A DNA stretch of 64,000 nucleotides from Scedosporium boydii (GCA_002221725.1 NJFT01000145.1:40650-104649); one strand, 5' to 3'. Counted from the first letter of the stretch, positions 23,606-35,138 are shown. A program made the numbers and translations. Notes: generated by a model from the letters alone, not told the origin.

Positions 23606-25066
23606 CTATATACGATAGGGACTCCAAAATACCCCCCGCGGATCCCATCGCTTTTTTGTTTCCGTAAGGAAATCCAAATTTGCGTCTGAAAACATCTCGC
23701 TGAGGTCAGTATCCGCAGTCATATTATTGGGGAGCGTTCGTGCTTCGCAATCTGGACCCCTTCCTAGTTGTATTAGCTCCTGCCCAAAATATTTCAACTG
23801 GCTCATGGTCTCCTCGGTGCGGCAAAACGTAATTTGCGTCACAATGGCTCCTCTCTCGCGGTTGCTCATCTCAACCAGCTTGAGTTGGCCTTCGTATGTC
23901 CTCCCGGCATCTCGAGCGTGAGTTGGGTCGAGCGCCGTGAAATAGACGATGCTACCCCTGGCGTCGTCGAGTTTGTCCGTAACCTTCGCCCACCTGCTGA
24001 ATGCGGCGTGGATGTTGCTGGCCCTGTGTTGCTCGAGCCGGCCCGCGGACATTGTCTTCAGCCCGACATGGGTGTCCATATGTGCGCGGAGGTCGTTCAA
24101 CCTTGGCAGTGGAGTCATCACTGTCGTACTCCGCAAGGATCTCTCGATGAGCGCCGCATCCTGAAGCCCTGAGGCGGCAACCTCAGCTGCCTCAGCTGGC
24201 CCCAGATACCACACGTACAAGATGACCACAGGTGCTCCTGGACTGGACGCTTCTGGCGCAGTCCTAGTGAATAAGAGCTGTGTGATCATGCGGTCAGGGA
24301 CTGGCTGTAAAGCGAGAAATGCTTCAGTGGCTTGCTCGAGGGACGACGGGGGGAAGACCATTGTGCGGACCCAAGCCTTCCCTCCCGTCAGGTTGAGAGA
24401 GGATATCTGATAAATCCTCATCGTCGCTGAGATGATGACTCCGAATCCTTGTCCAGCGCCACAAAGTACACGAAACAGGGATAGCTCCGCCCCGGTCGAA
24501 GACGCGCTGGCATCCAAAATATATCCATTGTATGTGATGATCCTGAATGAGACGACGTTGTCAACCATCAAGCCATGCAACCCGGTGTAGTGAGAGGTTC
24601 CTCCTCCCAAGAGAGCGCCGACCATGCCGACTGAGTTGGAGTCAGGTATTGTCGTGTAATAACCCTCCGCGGACAGCCGACCCATCAATTCTCCGGCATT
24701 TACACCTCCACCGAATGTCACGACTTGATTAACTCTGTCTACTACGACGGAGTTATACTTTTTCAAATCCAGATATAGCGTTCGATCCGTCACAGAGATG
24801 AAACTCCCATGAGTGCCGCACGCTGGGAGGATGTGCAGTTCATTTTGCTTCGCAAACGCTACTGCAGAGGCAATGTCAAACTCGGTTCGGGGATAGACAA
24901 TGATTGCGGGATGTGGAAATGTCGCCGAAGCCCAGCGGGAAATAGTTTCTTGAATTGGGGCCGCCTCGTCCGGGATTGTATAATGGCAGGTCAAAAGCGA
25001 AAATTCTCTCAGTTGAGGCGACATTCTGGCAGCGTGGAAGATGGAAATTTGGGCTGAAGGGAGCAT
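23606..25066 (-). CDS. FAD-linked oxidoreductase, berberine bridge enzyme type
   Basis: Flavoprotein oxidase, 486 residues, no intron seen. The PCMH-type FAD-binding domain spans roughly residues 45-220: the PRTEFDIASAVAFAKQNELHI helix-strand, the FAD loop ACGTHGSF with the His usually bound covalently to FAD, then NSVVVDRVNQVVTFGGGV, and the NSVGMVGALLGGGTSHYTGL loop. The second covalent attachment Cys of bicovalent BBE enzymes is not evident, so mono-covalent flavin is likely. The C-terminal BBE motif is replaced by the KKRWDPRGVFW ending. There is no strong signal peptide. An in-frame ATG at 25024 has a better -3 A and would drop 14 residues. Such enzymes often tailor fungal secondary metabolites; the substrate is unknown. 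Confidence 0.9.
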   Translation of the reverse strand: MLPSAQISIFHAARMSPQLREFSLLTCHYTIPDEAAPIQETISRWASATFPHPAIIVYPRTEFDIASAVAFAKQNELHILPACGTHGSFISVTDRTLYLDLKKYNSVVVDRVNQVVTFGGGVNAGELMGRLSAEGYYTTIPDSNSVGMVGALLGGGTSHYTGLHGLMVDNVVSFRIITYNGYILDASASSTGAELSLFRVLCGAGQGFGVIISATMRIYQISSLNLTGGKAWVRTMVFPPSSLEQATEAFLALQPVPDRMITQLLFTRTAPEASSPGAPVVILYVWYLGPAEAAEVAASGLQDAALIERSLRSTTVMTPLPRLNDLRAHMDTHVGLKTMSAGRLEQHRASNIHAAFSRWAKVTDKLDDARGSIVYFTALDPTHARDAGRTYEGQLKLVEMSNRERGAIVTQITFCRTEETMSQLKYFGQELIQLGRGPDCEARTLPNNMTADTDLSEMFSDANLDFLTETKKRWDPRGVFWSPYRI

Positions 25067-27060
25067 GGGGAAATGATTGTGCCCGGCGAAACTATGCGCA
25101 CTTCCTTCTGCAGTTCCAACCTCCTTATAGTCCGTTGATGCCGAGACGCTTCGTAAATCGTAATTGGTACCAAATTTTCAGGGGGGCCGGACCCGGCCGT
25201 GCCGATACGATACGAATTCCTTTGGGAAGACACCCCTCATTTGCTTCGGCTTTATGGCTCGCGTCTCATGGGTCAGCGCGACGCCGGCTGATACAACACA
25301 ATGGCCTGATGAAGCCACCCACTTTACGAAGCACCCGTCGAACATTGGAGCTCCTTTGCCATGCGCCAATTCACATCCATTGGAAACTGCTGTCTCAAAA
25401 TGCTGGGACATCTCCTCACGCACAGTCCTATTCATGCCAACGCTCGGTGACCGAGCCAGGCCGCATCGGATTCGGCGACCACGCCTGTGTGAGCGTGTTC
25501 CTAGCATGATTCCTAGCATGTGGCTAAGCAACTTCAGGAGGCCCTTGGAAGTTGGGTTGGTTTTTCTTTTCGTCATGTTTCTTCAGCCTGGATCAACTGA
25601 ATCCATTAGCCGCCCTAATATTCCGTCCCCAGGTTTCGCTTGGCTAAGGGGCTCATTTAAATCTGCCTTGCCGTTCGTCGTGGTATATTGGATCGCCAGA
25701 TGCCAATCGTTCTGCCCAGCCTCTACATCTGCCCACATTCCGCGAACACCCTGCGAAACCCTAGCGTCACCAGCGTCACCAGCGTCCACGACGTAAAGTT
25801 CCGTAGTCGAAAAGCACCTAGAACAAAATCAAAACGCCAAAGATCACGATACGGACCATACCGGCCCTTAAGAGATGGCTCTGATCTCCTCTTGTCCGAC
25901 CTACACTCAATTACGAGCGTATACGGACTCGTCGAGAAAGGCTAACTCGGGGGAATACCTTGGAAGACTCCGACCCGGATTTGGCGGCCAAGTCCTAAAC
26001 AACAAGGTCCCAGGAGATCAGGGTTGATATAAGAGCCAAGAACCAACAGGGCTTGTTGTAGTGGTACCCCTCGCTGAGTGTTCCCATATTTGCAGATCTA
26101 AATTTTCTAAGGCAGCATGAGTTGTCGAGGTCACATCGTGTTTAATTCCCTACACATCCCAGCTCCAGTAGTTCATTCACTGCCAGTCCGTTCCGGTGTC
26201 TAGCCTCACTAGCAAATCTCGTCAGTTTTATTGAAGTTGAGGTCATACAGATAATGATTCTCAAAAAGTATCATTGTCACCACAAGAAGGCCTCCTCCGA
26301 CTATCCACTCGCTCCGCAGCCCCCCGCAGGAGGCTCCCAGAAGGCGATATGGCTGTGCATTTCTTATAGGCTGCGATCCCAGGGCACGGCAGAGTCTCCG
26401 ATCACGATCGTGACCCTGCTTCGTACCTTAATACCCCGTGTTCAGTCGTGTCTGCCTTGGAGACTATGCCGCCACTAAAAGCCACGGCCCCTTCTCATGC
26501 TCCTGATTCATGATACTTGGGTTCGTCAGGCTCTTGCCCCTTTAACTCGTAGTAGTGAGGCCTCCTTGCGCCCGACACAGCACACTCCCAAACCTCAAGC
26601 TCAAGGAGACCAAGCGCGAAGTTGAATTCCGTACAAGGTTGTATTATTTGGTACAGAATTGGGATGTGGAGCAGATGGCATCAATGATTGGAGTGGTGGC
26701 GCCGCTCGGGAGGGAGGGAAAGTAAGTGCCACGTGCAAGCAAGTCTAGCCCGGTGGCTATCTTTGAAAAGTGAGGCTATCCGAAATTCATGCCCATCTGC
26801 CGGGGAAGTGCCTCCCTTGAAACAGCACCTGCAGGAGCTTCTCTTGCAGCCTTTCTAGGCCAAAACGGTAGCCTTTCGCCCAGCGAGTAGTGAACCAGTG
26901 ACAAGATGCTGACAGATATCGTTAAGGATTGACTGCGCTCGTCATATCTAAAGATTCATCTACAGTTTACACCCCTCGAGCTCATGGATTCAACCCCTTC
27001 GCATTCGGTGAGAACAAGCATTAGTGTGTTCTGTAGCTACAGAAGTTACTTGCTAGACCA
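25067..27060. other. Two-kilobase stretch without a recognised gene
   Basis: Several overlapping frames (25164-25796 plus, 25178-25576 minus, 25583-25789 minus) without family resemblance. The part next to 25066 must hold the FAD oxidoreductase promoter. The right part may hold unrecognisable 5' remains of the monooxygenase pseudogene. Confidence 0.45.
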
Positions 27061-27069
27061 AATCATCCT

Positions 27070-28676
27070 CTAGTGTTTGCGAGACATTGGGTTTGAGGAT
27101 AAGGCTCTGCGTCTCGCGATTCGAGGTCCACCGTTCCTCTCTATGCGCTTTTTCTCGGAGCTTGATCGGAGAAGAATATGGAAGAGTCAGTGGCTGGGAG
27201 GAGCACCCTGCTAGTTCCGTAAGGCCAAGCACATGAGTGTTGTTCCTTGTTTGAAGACTAACCGATGGCGTTACTAGGGAAAACACAAAGAGACAACACC
27301 TTGTGAATAGGTGGATTTGACGCAACGCCACATAAAGCCATTGCTCATCCGTTTTTGCCTCTCACCACAATTTCAACATACGCTTTTCAACCGAGATTAT
27401 CGGTGTCGAATCTGCCACCGATGATGCTAGCAGGTCATGGTCTCTCTGTCTACGCTCACATCGCAAAACAAACATTTGGAATCCTTACCAAGTATCTCTT
27501 CGGTGCGGATGGGGCACGAAGTTGGGTGGCACGCCAGTTCGATTTCAAGTTCTGTAGAAAGGCGGGAGACCTAAAGGCCTGCAATGTCTTGCTTCGTGCA
27601 GACCTTGAAATCTACCCATCGAAAAACCGTTACTCCGGCCTGCACTGGATTGCGCAGCCTGACCGTGCCAGCTTCCTAGGTGTTCTTGCACACTTGCGAG
27701 CTGTTCGGCCCTGGAACGAATGGGTCATGGTGGCGTTTGGTCCCGGTGGAACCAACCCATTCGAAGGCTTAACACCCGAGAGCCGTGAGCTCGTGGACTT
27801 GGTCCGAAAGCTTGTTGGAGGCGATTCCATTGACGCTGGGCATTGAAATCCTGCAGCCTGACCACCGGGCAGTGCGCGAGACGGTCGCCGAAACGTACTC
27901 GACAGCTGATTGAAATATTGTCATACTCATACTCGGTGATGCGGCTCCCAGACATCCGCCCACATTTGGATTGGGGAGCAACACCTGCATCCAGGACGCT
28001 TACAACCTCACGTGGAAAGTGGCCTACGTTTCGAGGGGTTTAGCCGGCCCAAGTCTGCTAGACTCATACGGCCATGAACGACAGCCAAGAGGTGCAACCA
28101 TTGTCCGCGAGTTTCAGAATCAGCTACGCAAGAACACAGACCTCTTTGGAGCACTCGGGATGGCAGCGACCTCGGCCGAGGAGGGAGTGCGGCAGATCGC
28201 CGAGTTGTCGTAGGCGACGCCTGAGGGCTCGGCTCGGCTCGCTAGACTCCATCATGCACTAAAACAGAAGCTGCAGGAGCTTGAAAGTCTCAGTGTGGCT
28301 TGCAATCAGAGGTACACCTCTACAGCTGTGTCGCCAGAAGATGAGCCTGGCCCTAGGCCTGGAAGGCGACGCAGTCGTGGAAGTCCAAATCGGCCCGTAT
28401 CCCGGGAGTCGCGTGCCTCATGTATGGATTAATTCACCAACAAGCCGAAAGATGATATCGACGATCGACCTCGCTGGGAAGGGATCCTTCTGCCTGCTCG
28501 TAGGGGTGGGCGGCGATTGTTGGAGAACTGCTGCTGAGAATGTCAAGAGAGCCACCGGCATCCTCATCAAAGTGTTTGGGATTGGACTAGGGCGGGAATA
28601 TACCGACGTCTACCGGGACTGGATTGGGAAGCGCGGTGTGAACGAAAGCGAATGTGTTTTGGTTCGACCCAGATAG
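27070..28676 (+). pseudogene. FAD-dependent monooxygenase pseudogene (TfdB/phenol hydroxylase type)
   Basis: Pieces of one aromatic-ring-hydroxylase-like flavoprotein occur in order but in shifting frames. Around 27078-27220 there are RDIGFEDKALRLAIRGPPFL and GRVSGWEEHPASS pieces. From 27355 to 27846 a long block includes the FAD-site strand LFGADGARSWVAR and the motif FGPGGTNPFEGL. From about 27971 comes the second FAD motif region SNTCIQDAYNLTWKVAYV, and up to 28673 a C-terminal thioredoxin-like end (STIDLAGKGSFCLLVGVGGD). Stops and shifts separate the blocks, for example after 27841-27846 and at 28211. The N-terminal Rossmann GxGxxG part is not seen. Flanking bases are ordinary, so this is decay rather than RIP saturation. 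Confidence 0.85.
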
Positions 28677-29127
28677 ATTCTGAAGATAGCGATTGGCATA
28701 AATCTTCTTCAGGACCACCTAATCCAACCAGCATAGCTTAAAAGGATATTTTTTTTTGCGGCTCTATTATCAGTCTTAGCCGAATTCATCTCTCTCAATA
28801 GAGACAACAAGAAAACCAATACTGACTAGGATTCAGGCTCGAACGACAGGGGGTTTCACGTGATACCGAAGGATCAAACTGGACATAGGTAACAGATCGC
28901 AGACATGCCAGGAAGCTTCGGCGTCTCTTGGACTCCTGGCGTTAAGAAGAATCCGTTTGGGAAATCGGCGATGATGTTAATACGCAGTCTTCTACCTCCT
29001 TAAATCTATTGGAAATAGCATTTATCAAATCTAGTAAGTTTTGGACGTCGTATCCATAGATTCACTGTTCACTGACCCCTCACAAAGGAAAGTAGCTTCA
29101 TTCGACCCAGTGCTGACGAGCGAGGAT
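28677..29127. other. Intergenic spacer before the second 2EXR-type gene
   Basis: No gene recognised. An open stretch in the frame of the next gene extends upstream from 29128 to 29041 without an ATG, so a short 5' exon here is possible. Confidence 0.4.
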
Positions 29128-29880
29128 ATGGAAGAAGTGGCAAACTTGGAGGCGAGCTCGAAGAGCCTGTCGTTTCTAGATTTGCCATACGAAATCCGAC
29201 GGCAGATCTACCGGCACCTCCTCTACTGCGAGAAGGTCAATAAGGAAATTAGCCCTGCTACGAATGAGATTTTCCTTCCCCTGTACGCAGGAGACCCGCA
29301 TGATCCCCTCTACCCGTCTATCCTGGCGGTCTGCCGCTTTATACACGAGGAGGCTGCAGAGGTGCTCTACGGGGAAAATGAGTTTTATCCCGCCTTGGAC
29401 AATGACCCTGAGCGCATCGTGAAGTCGTGGTTTATGGCGGACAGAAATTTCGCGCGGATTGCGAGGTTGGATCTATCGATCAGACTCTGTCCAGAAGTCA
29501 ACCACGACGGATTGACGTTGAAGAGGGTGGTGGAGATGTTCCCACGGCTGTACTCTATTGCCATTGAACAACCTTTCACGATCGCCCAGTGGGAAGATTT
29601 CATCAAGGAATCGGCGGACACACTGAACACTATGCGCCAGGGCCGCATCCTGGTGGACCTAAGCTGGAAAAATACAATATTCGACCCCAAGATTAACCGC
29701 AGTGAAACGCTTAAGGCGCGGTGTATCGCCGCATGCAAGCCTGTGGTGGAGAAGTATATGCCGGACAAGGTAATTCGATGGGAGTTTAGAGAAAACGACG
29801 ACGTGCTTGGCCTGTTTCTCGAGGTCTACCTTTTCTGGGGCGGAATTGAAGTGAGCGGGATTGAGTTTGACCGGGAGTAA
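29128..29880 (+). CDS. 2EXR/DUF7730-type F-box-like fungal protein, second copy type
   Basis: About 250 residues from the first in-frame ATG at 29128; the frame is open upstream to 29041 without ATG, so a spliced 5' exon could add residues. The hallmark FLDLPYEIRRQIYRHLLY begins near residue 15, and ILAVCRFIHEEAAEVLYGENEF near residue 75 is the second hallmark. The remainder is helical and acidic with an IRWEF motif near the C-terminus. It is not a close duplicate of the protein at 22.3 kb; only the family motifs are shared. Function not established. Confidence 0.8.
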   Translation: MEEVANLEASSKSLSFLDLPYEIRRQIYRHLLYCEKVNKEISPATNEIFLPLYAGDPHDPLYPSILAVCRFIHEEAAEVLYGENEFYPALDNDPERIVKSWFMADRNFARIARLDLSIRLCPEVNHDGLTLKRVVEMFPRLYSIAIEQPFTIAQWEDFIKESADTLNTMRQGRILVDLSWKNTIFDPKINRSETLKARCIAACKPVVEKYMPDKVIRWEFRENDDVLGLFLEVYLFWGGIEVSGIEFDRE

Positions 29881-30432
29881 AGCGTACTCTGCTTTAGCAA
29901 TGGTCACATAACTGATCGTGGAGGCGGGTTTGAGTGCCTTCCATTGTGCTGTAACTGGCGATTAGGGCGTCATTGGTTGAACCATCCGTCCATGGGCAGA
30001 AACAGGCCGGTTCTTCGAGTGCAATCTGTACAAATGAATGCGCAGAACACTACGAGGCTAGAGGTCCCTTTCTATATGATGTCCTCTTCAGATGCCAAAA
30101 TGCCCCATAATACATCAAACACAACTCCGAATCATCACAACGTTGATCTGGACATGTCTCTAGCGGAGGGATGTGCTAAGGACATTTATGAATACGTCAC
30201 TTCACAACCTTGCCACAAGTAGCTTAAAGATCACCTAATACGAGGTCCTAAATATGGATTTCGTATTGCTATGTCTGCTAGATTAGAGTACGTTTTGCCT
30301 TAACAAATCTCTCTCCATAATAATACCAGTTTCATTAGGTGCCCTTGACGTGTTCGGCCTCCCTCTGGCTTAAGAAGCTCAGCTACCAGATTAAAAAATT
30401 GACCTGCTGGTACTGCTATGGATTACCTCTTC
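29881..30432. other. Convergent intergenic spacer
   Basis: Between two convergent genes. A short open frame at 29944-30222 has no family features. Confidence 0.5.
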
Positions 30433-31972
30433 TTAACACTTGCAAGGCTTGTCAATGCGGTACATGAACCAGTATGACGGCCAGCCGGGCTGTTCGTGAA
30501 TAAGACGGACGGTGACTTTCTTCGTTCCTACAGAGACTGTTAGAGACACCTTCCTAAATTGTGATCACGAGGTGAACCTTACCTTGAGGAATTCGGAAAG
30601 AGCCCCAGAACCCATCGTTGGCAATACATCCGAGGGCTCCCGCACCGTTTGCGGCCCAAGAGCTCTTTGGGTTGATGTTGGCCGTATCCCACATATCTTC
30701 ACCGAGGCTAAGCCTGCCGTGAGTTGTGCCGACCTTGACGCCATCGGCGAAGACATCGTACTGTTCAGTAGCCCATGAAACATCTGCCACGGTGAAAACA
30801 AGGTCACCCTCGTAGATGCTCACGTCGAACTCGACTTCCCTGGCCTGCGTGGTAGTCCGAGCGTCGAGCGTCCAGTCCTTCACCTGGTCTCCGATACAGG
30901 GGGTGTGCTTGCTGCAGGCTGCGTAAAACTGGATCTTGGCCGATTCGGAGGCCTTGTATGTCACATCACTGGCTAGGGTCCCTACATTGTTTAGGGAAGG
31001 CTGTTAGAAAAATCTCGATCGCACTACCCAGTCCAAAACTTACCAGCAGGAATCATGTAGTTCGATCCCTTCGCCGGCTTGACCTTCTCCCCCTTGATAA
31101 AGAGCTCAAAGTTCTGACCAGATGTGAGCGTCAGCCACGTGTTGAAGGGATACTTGTAACCGGCGACGGCGACGTTCGGATTGGGCACATTTGCCGACCC
31201 AGCCCCTGTAGCCCACAGGAACTTTTCGCCCTTGTTTACCTCTAGCGAATGCGACTTGCATGGCGACTTGTCCTTGGGGCACCTCCACCATTCTTCATCG
31301 GGCTTGGGAGTCGGCTTCCCGCAGTTATCCTTGCAAAAGAGATCGACCAGGCTAAGGAGGCTTGTAAAGTAGTGAGTCAAGTCTTCAAAAGCATAGGCCT
31401 TGTCGTGGCAACACTGCGACAGGCTTCCCTGGAACCTCTCAGCCAGCTCGAACTTTTTACGATCGCTGCAACTCCACGACGGATCCGGATCGGGGACTTT
31501 CCGTAAAAATAACGGGGGACAATAGATTAGCTAGAGGTGACCACTGGTGCTATTTCGAGATGGCATCTGGTTATTACTTACCTGGAGACATGCAGCGGGA
31601 GTCCTTCAGAGTATGCCCCTTGGGACAGCACTCCCATTCGCCAGTGTCAGCGTTCTTGTGGAGGGTGTCCACGTCGTCGTCTGGCCCACAAATGGGCCGG
31701 CTTTCAACACACTTCCATCTCCCGTCAACTTTGGACGGTACTTGCCCTGTTATCATCCATGTCAGTGCTACTTCGCGAGTTATTTCGTGGCAATGCGAAA
31801 ACCCAAGATGAACGCACCCTTTTCCTTGCAAAACTCGACCTGTGTATCATGTTAGCTTCGCCGTTTCCTTGCGATCTTGAACGGCCGAACATACGATATC
31901 TGGGCTTGGAGTGTCGGTGGCAACAACTCCCAGCACATAGGCGAAGAGGGTCAGAGGCCCGAAGACTTTCAT
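30433..31972 (-). CDS. Secreted cysteine-rich protein of unknown function, six exons
   Basis: Exons on the minus strand 31972-31895, 31839-31818 (only 22 bases), 31746-31582, 31496-31044, 30981-30583 and 30536-30433 join in frame (donors GTATGT, GTGCGT, GTAAGT, GTAAGT, GTAAGG) and give 406 residues. A signal peptide (VFGPLTLFAYVLGVVA) leads. Then comes a Cys-rich part with WKCVESRPICGPDD and WECCPKG contexts, which looks like a small repeat-type module. A helical Cys pair (QCCHDKAYAFED) and a CGKPTPKPDEEWWRCP segment follow. The C-terminal half is beta-rich (VEFDVSIYEGDLVF, YDVFADGVKVG) and ends in Cys-Lys-Cys. The order suggests an extracellular domain followed by a jelly-roll-like domain. 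No named family was recognised. The 22-base exon is unusual. Confidence 0.8.
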
Positions 31973-32095
31973 AGTGGCGGCAGTATTGCTGGTTCAAACT
32001 CGTGGAGAGGGGCGATGTTTAGCTCTTGCTTGAGAAGATGGGATGCGGATGAGAAGGAGAACTATGAACGACTTCGACTGGCTCAACGCCCCTAC

Positions 32096-32101
32096 TTATA
32101 C
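32096..32101 (-). promoter_or_regulatory. TATA-like box upstream of the secreted protein gene
   Basis: TATAAG on the minus strand, about 125 bases before the ATG at 31972. Position and sequence only. Confidence 0.35.
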
Positions 32102-33923
32102 ACATCTTGGAGCGGCAACACAACGTCCTGGGCATCTCCGAAGGTCAGAATATGATCTCAATACCTCGGCATCGTAGTAGCTCAAGGGCAAGTTCAGCTC
32201 ACACAAAGACAAATATTGCTGGGCAACAGATCTCAGCTCGCCACGGCGCTGCTCTCTCGAGGAGGCCGGAGGTTGATCAAGGAAAGTGATTACTGATAAT
32301 AATGACGATCGTGTACCCCTTTCAGTCTAGCAAATCCGCCAAGCAACCGTGGCTGCATCGGCCCGCCCAGATCCCACTCCTTTTTTCTTCCGCTCCCCAC
32401 TGGAATGTTTACAAGCAGCTAGCCACAAACACCCAATCGTTCCTTCCCTCCCCCATCATCATATGCCTAGGATTCAGGTATTAGTGGATTAAGCTGCCGC
32501 TCGGGATCGACGCTCGACATACATGCATGGCAAGTGGGGGACGGATGCGACCCACCGTCGGATATCCCGGTCGAGCACAACAAAAGAACCGAAAGAAAGT
32601 ATGAAGTAGACCAGCCTCCTTTATTTTTAGCTTTTCACATGGCTCCCGTTTGGTCCTTCACTTCACTTTTTACACCGCGTCTTCCCTCATACCAGCTCTT
32701 AGTTCCCAAAAGCTAATATCTAATTTCTTTGGTAGGAACAGTGGGGTTAAGAGGCCGTGTGAGGCATTAATGCCATACGAAGCATGATGCGTGCGCCTGT
32801 GGGGCGGAAAAGGCCCAAAGAGGGAAATAAAACGACAGAACGCCTGTGGCTTGTCTAGTAACTGCTGAGATGGCCGCAAAAGTTCGAACTCGTTGCGATC
32901 GGCCGAGCCAGGCGCCTGCAGAGCTGAAAAACACAATATTGGGTGAATAATTGCCGTCGCCCTTGCGTCAATGAGCTAAACGAGACGGGAGCAGGAATGA
33001 TGACAACATGTGATGCTCATTATTATTATCTTCGCTAGGATGGGGACGCAGGATGAGTGATTTGGTTGTTTCCTTTTACACAGTTATGATGGCTGGCTCT
33101 CAGAACTGGTACTCGATTGGGAGTTGTTACCATATTTACACCGCGGCTTAAGTTTTATTCTTCATAGCATAGCATATAACATGAGTGCCTGGAGTAGTAA
33201 GAAGAGACTGGAGAATACAAAGCCCGTAACGAAGTAGGTAACTGAGATCGAAGCGCTGATCATCGGCCGGGCATACGCTAGCTGGCCCCGGCGAGAAAAA
33301 GGGGGGTTGGAGCTTCATGAGAACGGAAGAACTGGTTCATTTTCAGGAGGCGGAAGCCACCATACTTCGAAGGACGGATCAAGGCGTGGACAACTGTTAC
33401 GACTGGTTAGCGGTTGCTGGCGCTCAATAGCCTCTGCCATTATGAGATGCTCGTGGTGTACCTTTTTTACTCTTTCACGCTTCATTTTTCCATCCCCGGC
33501 CTGCCATCTTTAGTACTCGGTCATGTATTCCGGCATTGGGAGTCACCAAGAGCTGAGCGTGTACTTCTAGCCAACCCTCTTTTCTTTAGCGACGATCTTT
33601 CGTCGCTTGGCCCAAAGTATTTGGTGAAATTTCAACTTCCCAAAGATGAAAATCGACTGGCGGGTAACTAGCTTCCGATTTACTTCTTCTTTTGGTGATC
33701 AAATACACTCCTTTCCACTTCGGTTATCAGCTTCATATACGGGAGAAGAGGACCCGAAACGTTATCACATTTCCTGGTCCGCTTATCCTAGGACAGCACA
33801 TGAAATGAATGAAAAATACAAATAGGAAGAAAAATTAATGAAATAAAATAACATGAAAAGGGTCCCAAAAAAAAATATCGGGACCCGCCGTTGCCAGCCT
33901 ACTGAGAAAAACCCATTACATCC

Positions 33924-34018
33924 TGGCCCAACCTGGGGTCGAACCAAGAACACCTCTAGCGCTTTCACCAGCTGCCTAGAGGATGAAGGCTTAACCGTTC
34001 GGCTTAGCTGGTAGGTCC
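33924..34018 (-). tRNA. tRNA-like sequence, probably a decayed tRNA or tRNA-derived repeat
   Basis: On the minus strand the 3' part forms a good T-arm (CTTGG, loop TTCGACC, CCAGG), followed by an acceptor-strand-like TTGGGCC and a discriminator A. The 5' part has a D-loop-like GCCGAACGGTTAAGC, as in long-variable-arm tRNAs, and the acceptor strand GGACCTA pairs at only 5 of 7 positions. Between them, 7-base arms CCTCTAG/CTAGAGG form a hairpin. No normal anticodon arm could be placed, so the isotype is unknown. Confidence 0.3.
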
Positions 34019-34205
34019 CTTAATGTGAACTGGGATTATCCGCTGCTATATAGCTTCGCTCCTTCTTTGGTGGTGGGCGGCGTGGGCTCGGTGGTTCCTT
34101 CCTCCAGAGACGGGACCCCTGATAATTGACGGGAATAAGACCGTAAGAGACGATATCTTGACCACGATGGCCTTTAACAAACTAATCGATCATATAAATA
34201 CATGG

Positions 34206-35138
34206 TTACTTCTCCAGGGAAGTCAGATTTATATCTACCCCTTTCAGATACGTCTCAACGTCCGTTAATTGAATACCCCTTGCCGCGTTGATAGTCTGTG
34301 ATAGTGGCCACGCCACTCCCTTGCCCTGCGCAAAGGTGTCGCGGTATTTGACCATTGTGCTATCGGGGTCATACTCCAGCTGCTTCTTCAGGGTTTGCAG
34401 GTCCCACAACTCTCTCGTGAATGTCGTTTTGAAGCGTTCGTCCAGGTACTCTGCCAACTGCGCGTACGTAACCGTGTCTCCGGCTGTATACACAACCTGA
34501 TTTTTGATGTCGCGCGGATCCAGAATCACCTCTGCAGTTACCCTACCAATATCGGTCGGCGTCGTCACGGTAATGCTGTTATCCCAACTACCTAGGGCCC
34601 GAACGATGCTCTTGGGGAGATCCACGACTCCGAAGGCGGGTATGAATAAGAAGCTCATGAACAAGCCCGTCGACACAATGACCCATTCCGTTTCCTGCTG
34701 CGCCCGCAGCTTCTGCCTCACAGCTAGCTGCTCATCAAAGAGGTCCTGGGAGCTGCCCTCCCCGATGATGTCATAGTCCATGCCGAACTGCCACGGAAAG
34801 TATCGCCGAACCTTGGCTTCCAGGACCGCGTCGAGGATTTTCTTTTGCGTTCCAGGTGGAAACCCCATGCCCGTGCAAGTTACGACAGTGTCGTAGTGGC
34901 TGAAAATTGTCGCCAGCTCCGATACTGAGTCGAGGGTGATATCTCCCGGCTCAAGGTGCACGGCCAGGGCTCTCAGGGCCTCCGTCGTCTTTATCTTATC
35001 TGGTGCCGCCGAGTTTATAGTTGATTGGCGCAAGAGAACTGATAGCTTCGTATTGTCCCGTTTCGGGTGCTTTGCCAAGGCCTCGAGGACGGCGAGACCA
35101 AGCTCACCAGCACCTAGCACGAGGACACCCTGGGCCAT
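34206..35138 (-). CDS. NmrA-like/isoflavone-reductase-like NAD(P)-binding protein
   Basis: 310 residues from ATG 35138 (the frame is open further upstream but without homologous character). An N-terminal Rossmann motif VLVLGAGELG carries GxGxxG. A substrate-side region around RRYFPWQFGMDYD follows, with the typical FDEQLAVRQKLR helix after it. Then STGLFMSFLF and TTPTDIGRVTAEVI as in isoflavone reductase/NmrA-like proteins. Cytosolic. In fungi such proteins are either secondary-metabolite reductases or redox-sensing regulators. It is transcribed divergently from the O-methyltransferase 1.16 kb away, which hints at a shared pathway. Intact. Confidence 0.88.
   Translation of the reverse strand: MAQGVLVLGAGELGLAVLEALAKHPKRDNTKLSVLLRQSTINSAAPDKIKTTEALRALAVHLEPGDITLDSVSELATIFSHYDTVVTCTGMGFPPGTQKKILDAVLEAKVRRYFPWQFGMDYDIIGEGSSQDLFDEQLAVRQKLRAQQETEWVIVSTGLFMSFLFIPAFGVVDLPKSIVRALGSWDNSITVTTPTDIGRVTAEVILDPRDIKNQVVYTAGDTVTYAQLAEYLDERFKTTFTRELWDLQTLKKQLEYDPDSTMVKYRDTFAQGKGVAWPLSQTINAARGIQLTDVETYLKGVDINLTSLEK

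Larger units (their letters stand above)
31973..34205. other. Long intergenic stretch with a tRNA-like sequence
   Basis: Over 2.2 kb between the secreted protein gene and the NmrA-like gene. No protein gene was recognised. It contains a tRNA-like element at 33924-34018 and a short AT-rich stretch near 33800-33880. Confidence 0.45.

Noticed and set aside
25164..25796. 210-residue plus-strand open frame
   Set aside because: No family character, overlapped by equally open minus-strand frames; low-information composition.
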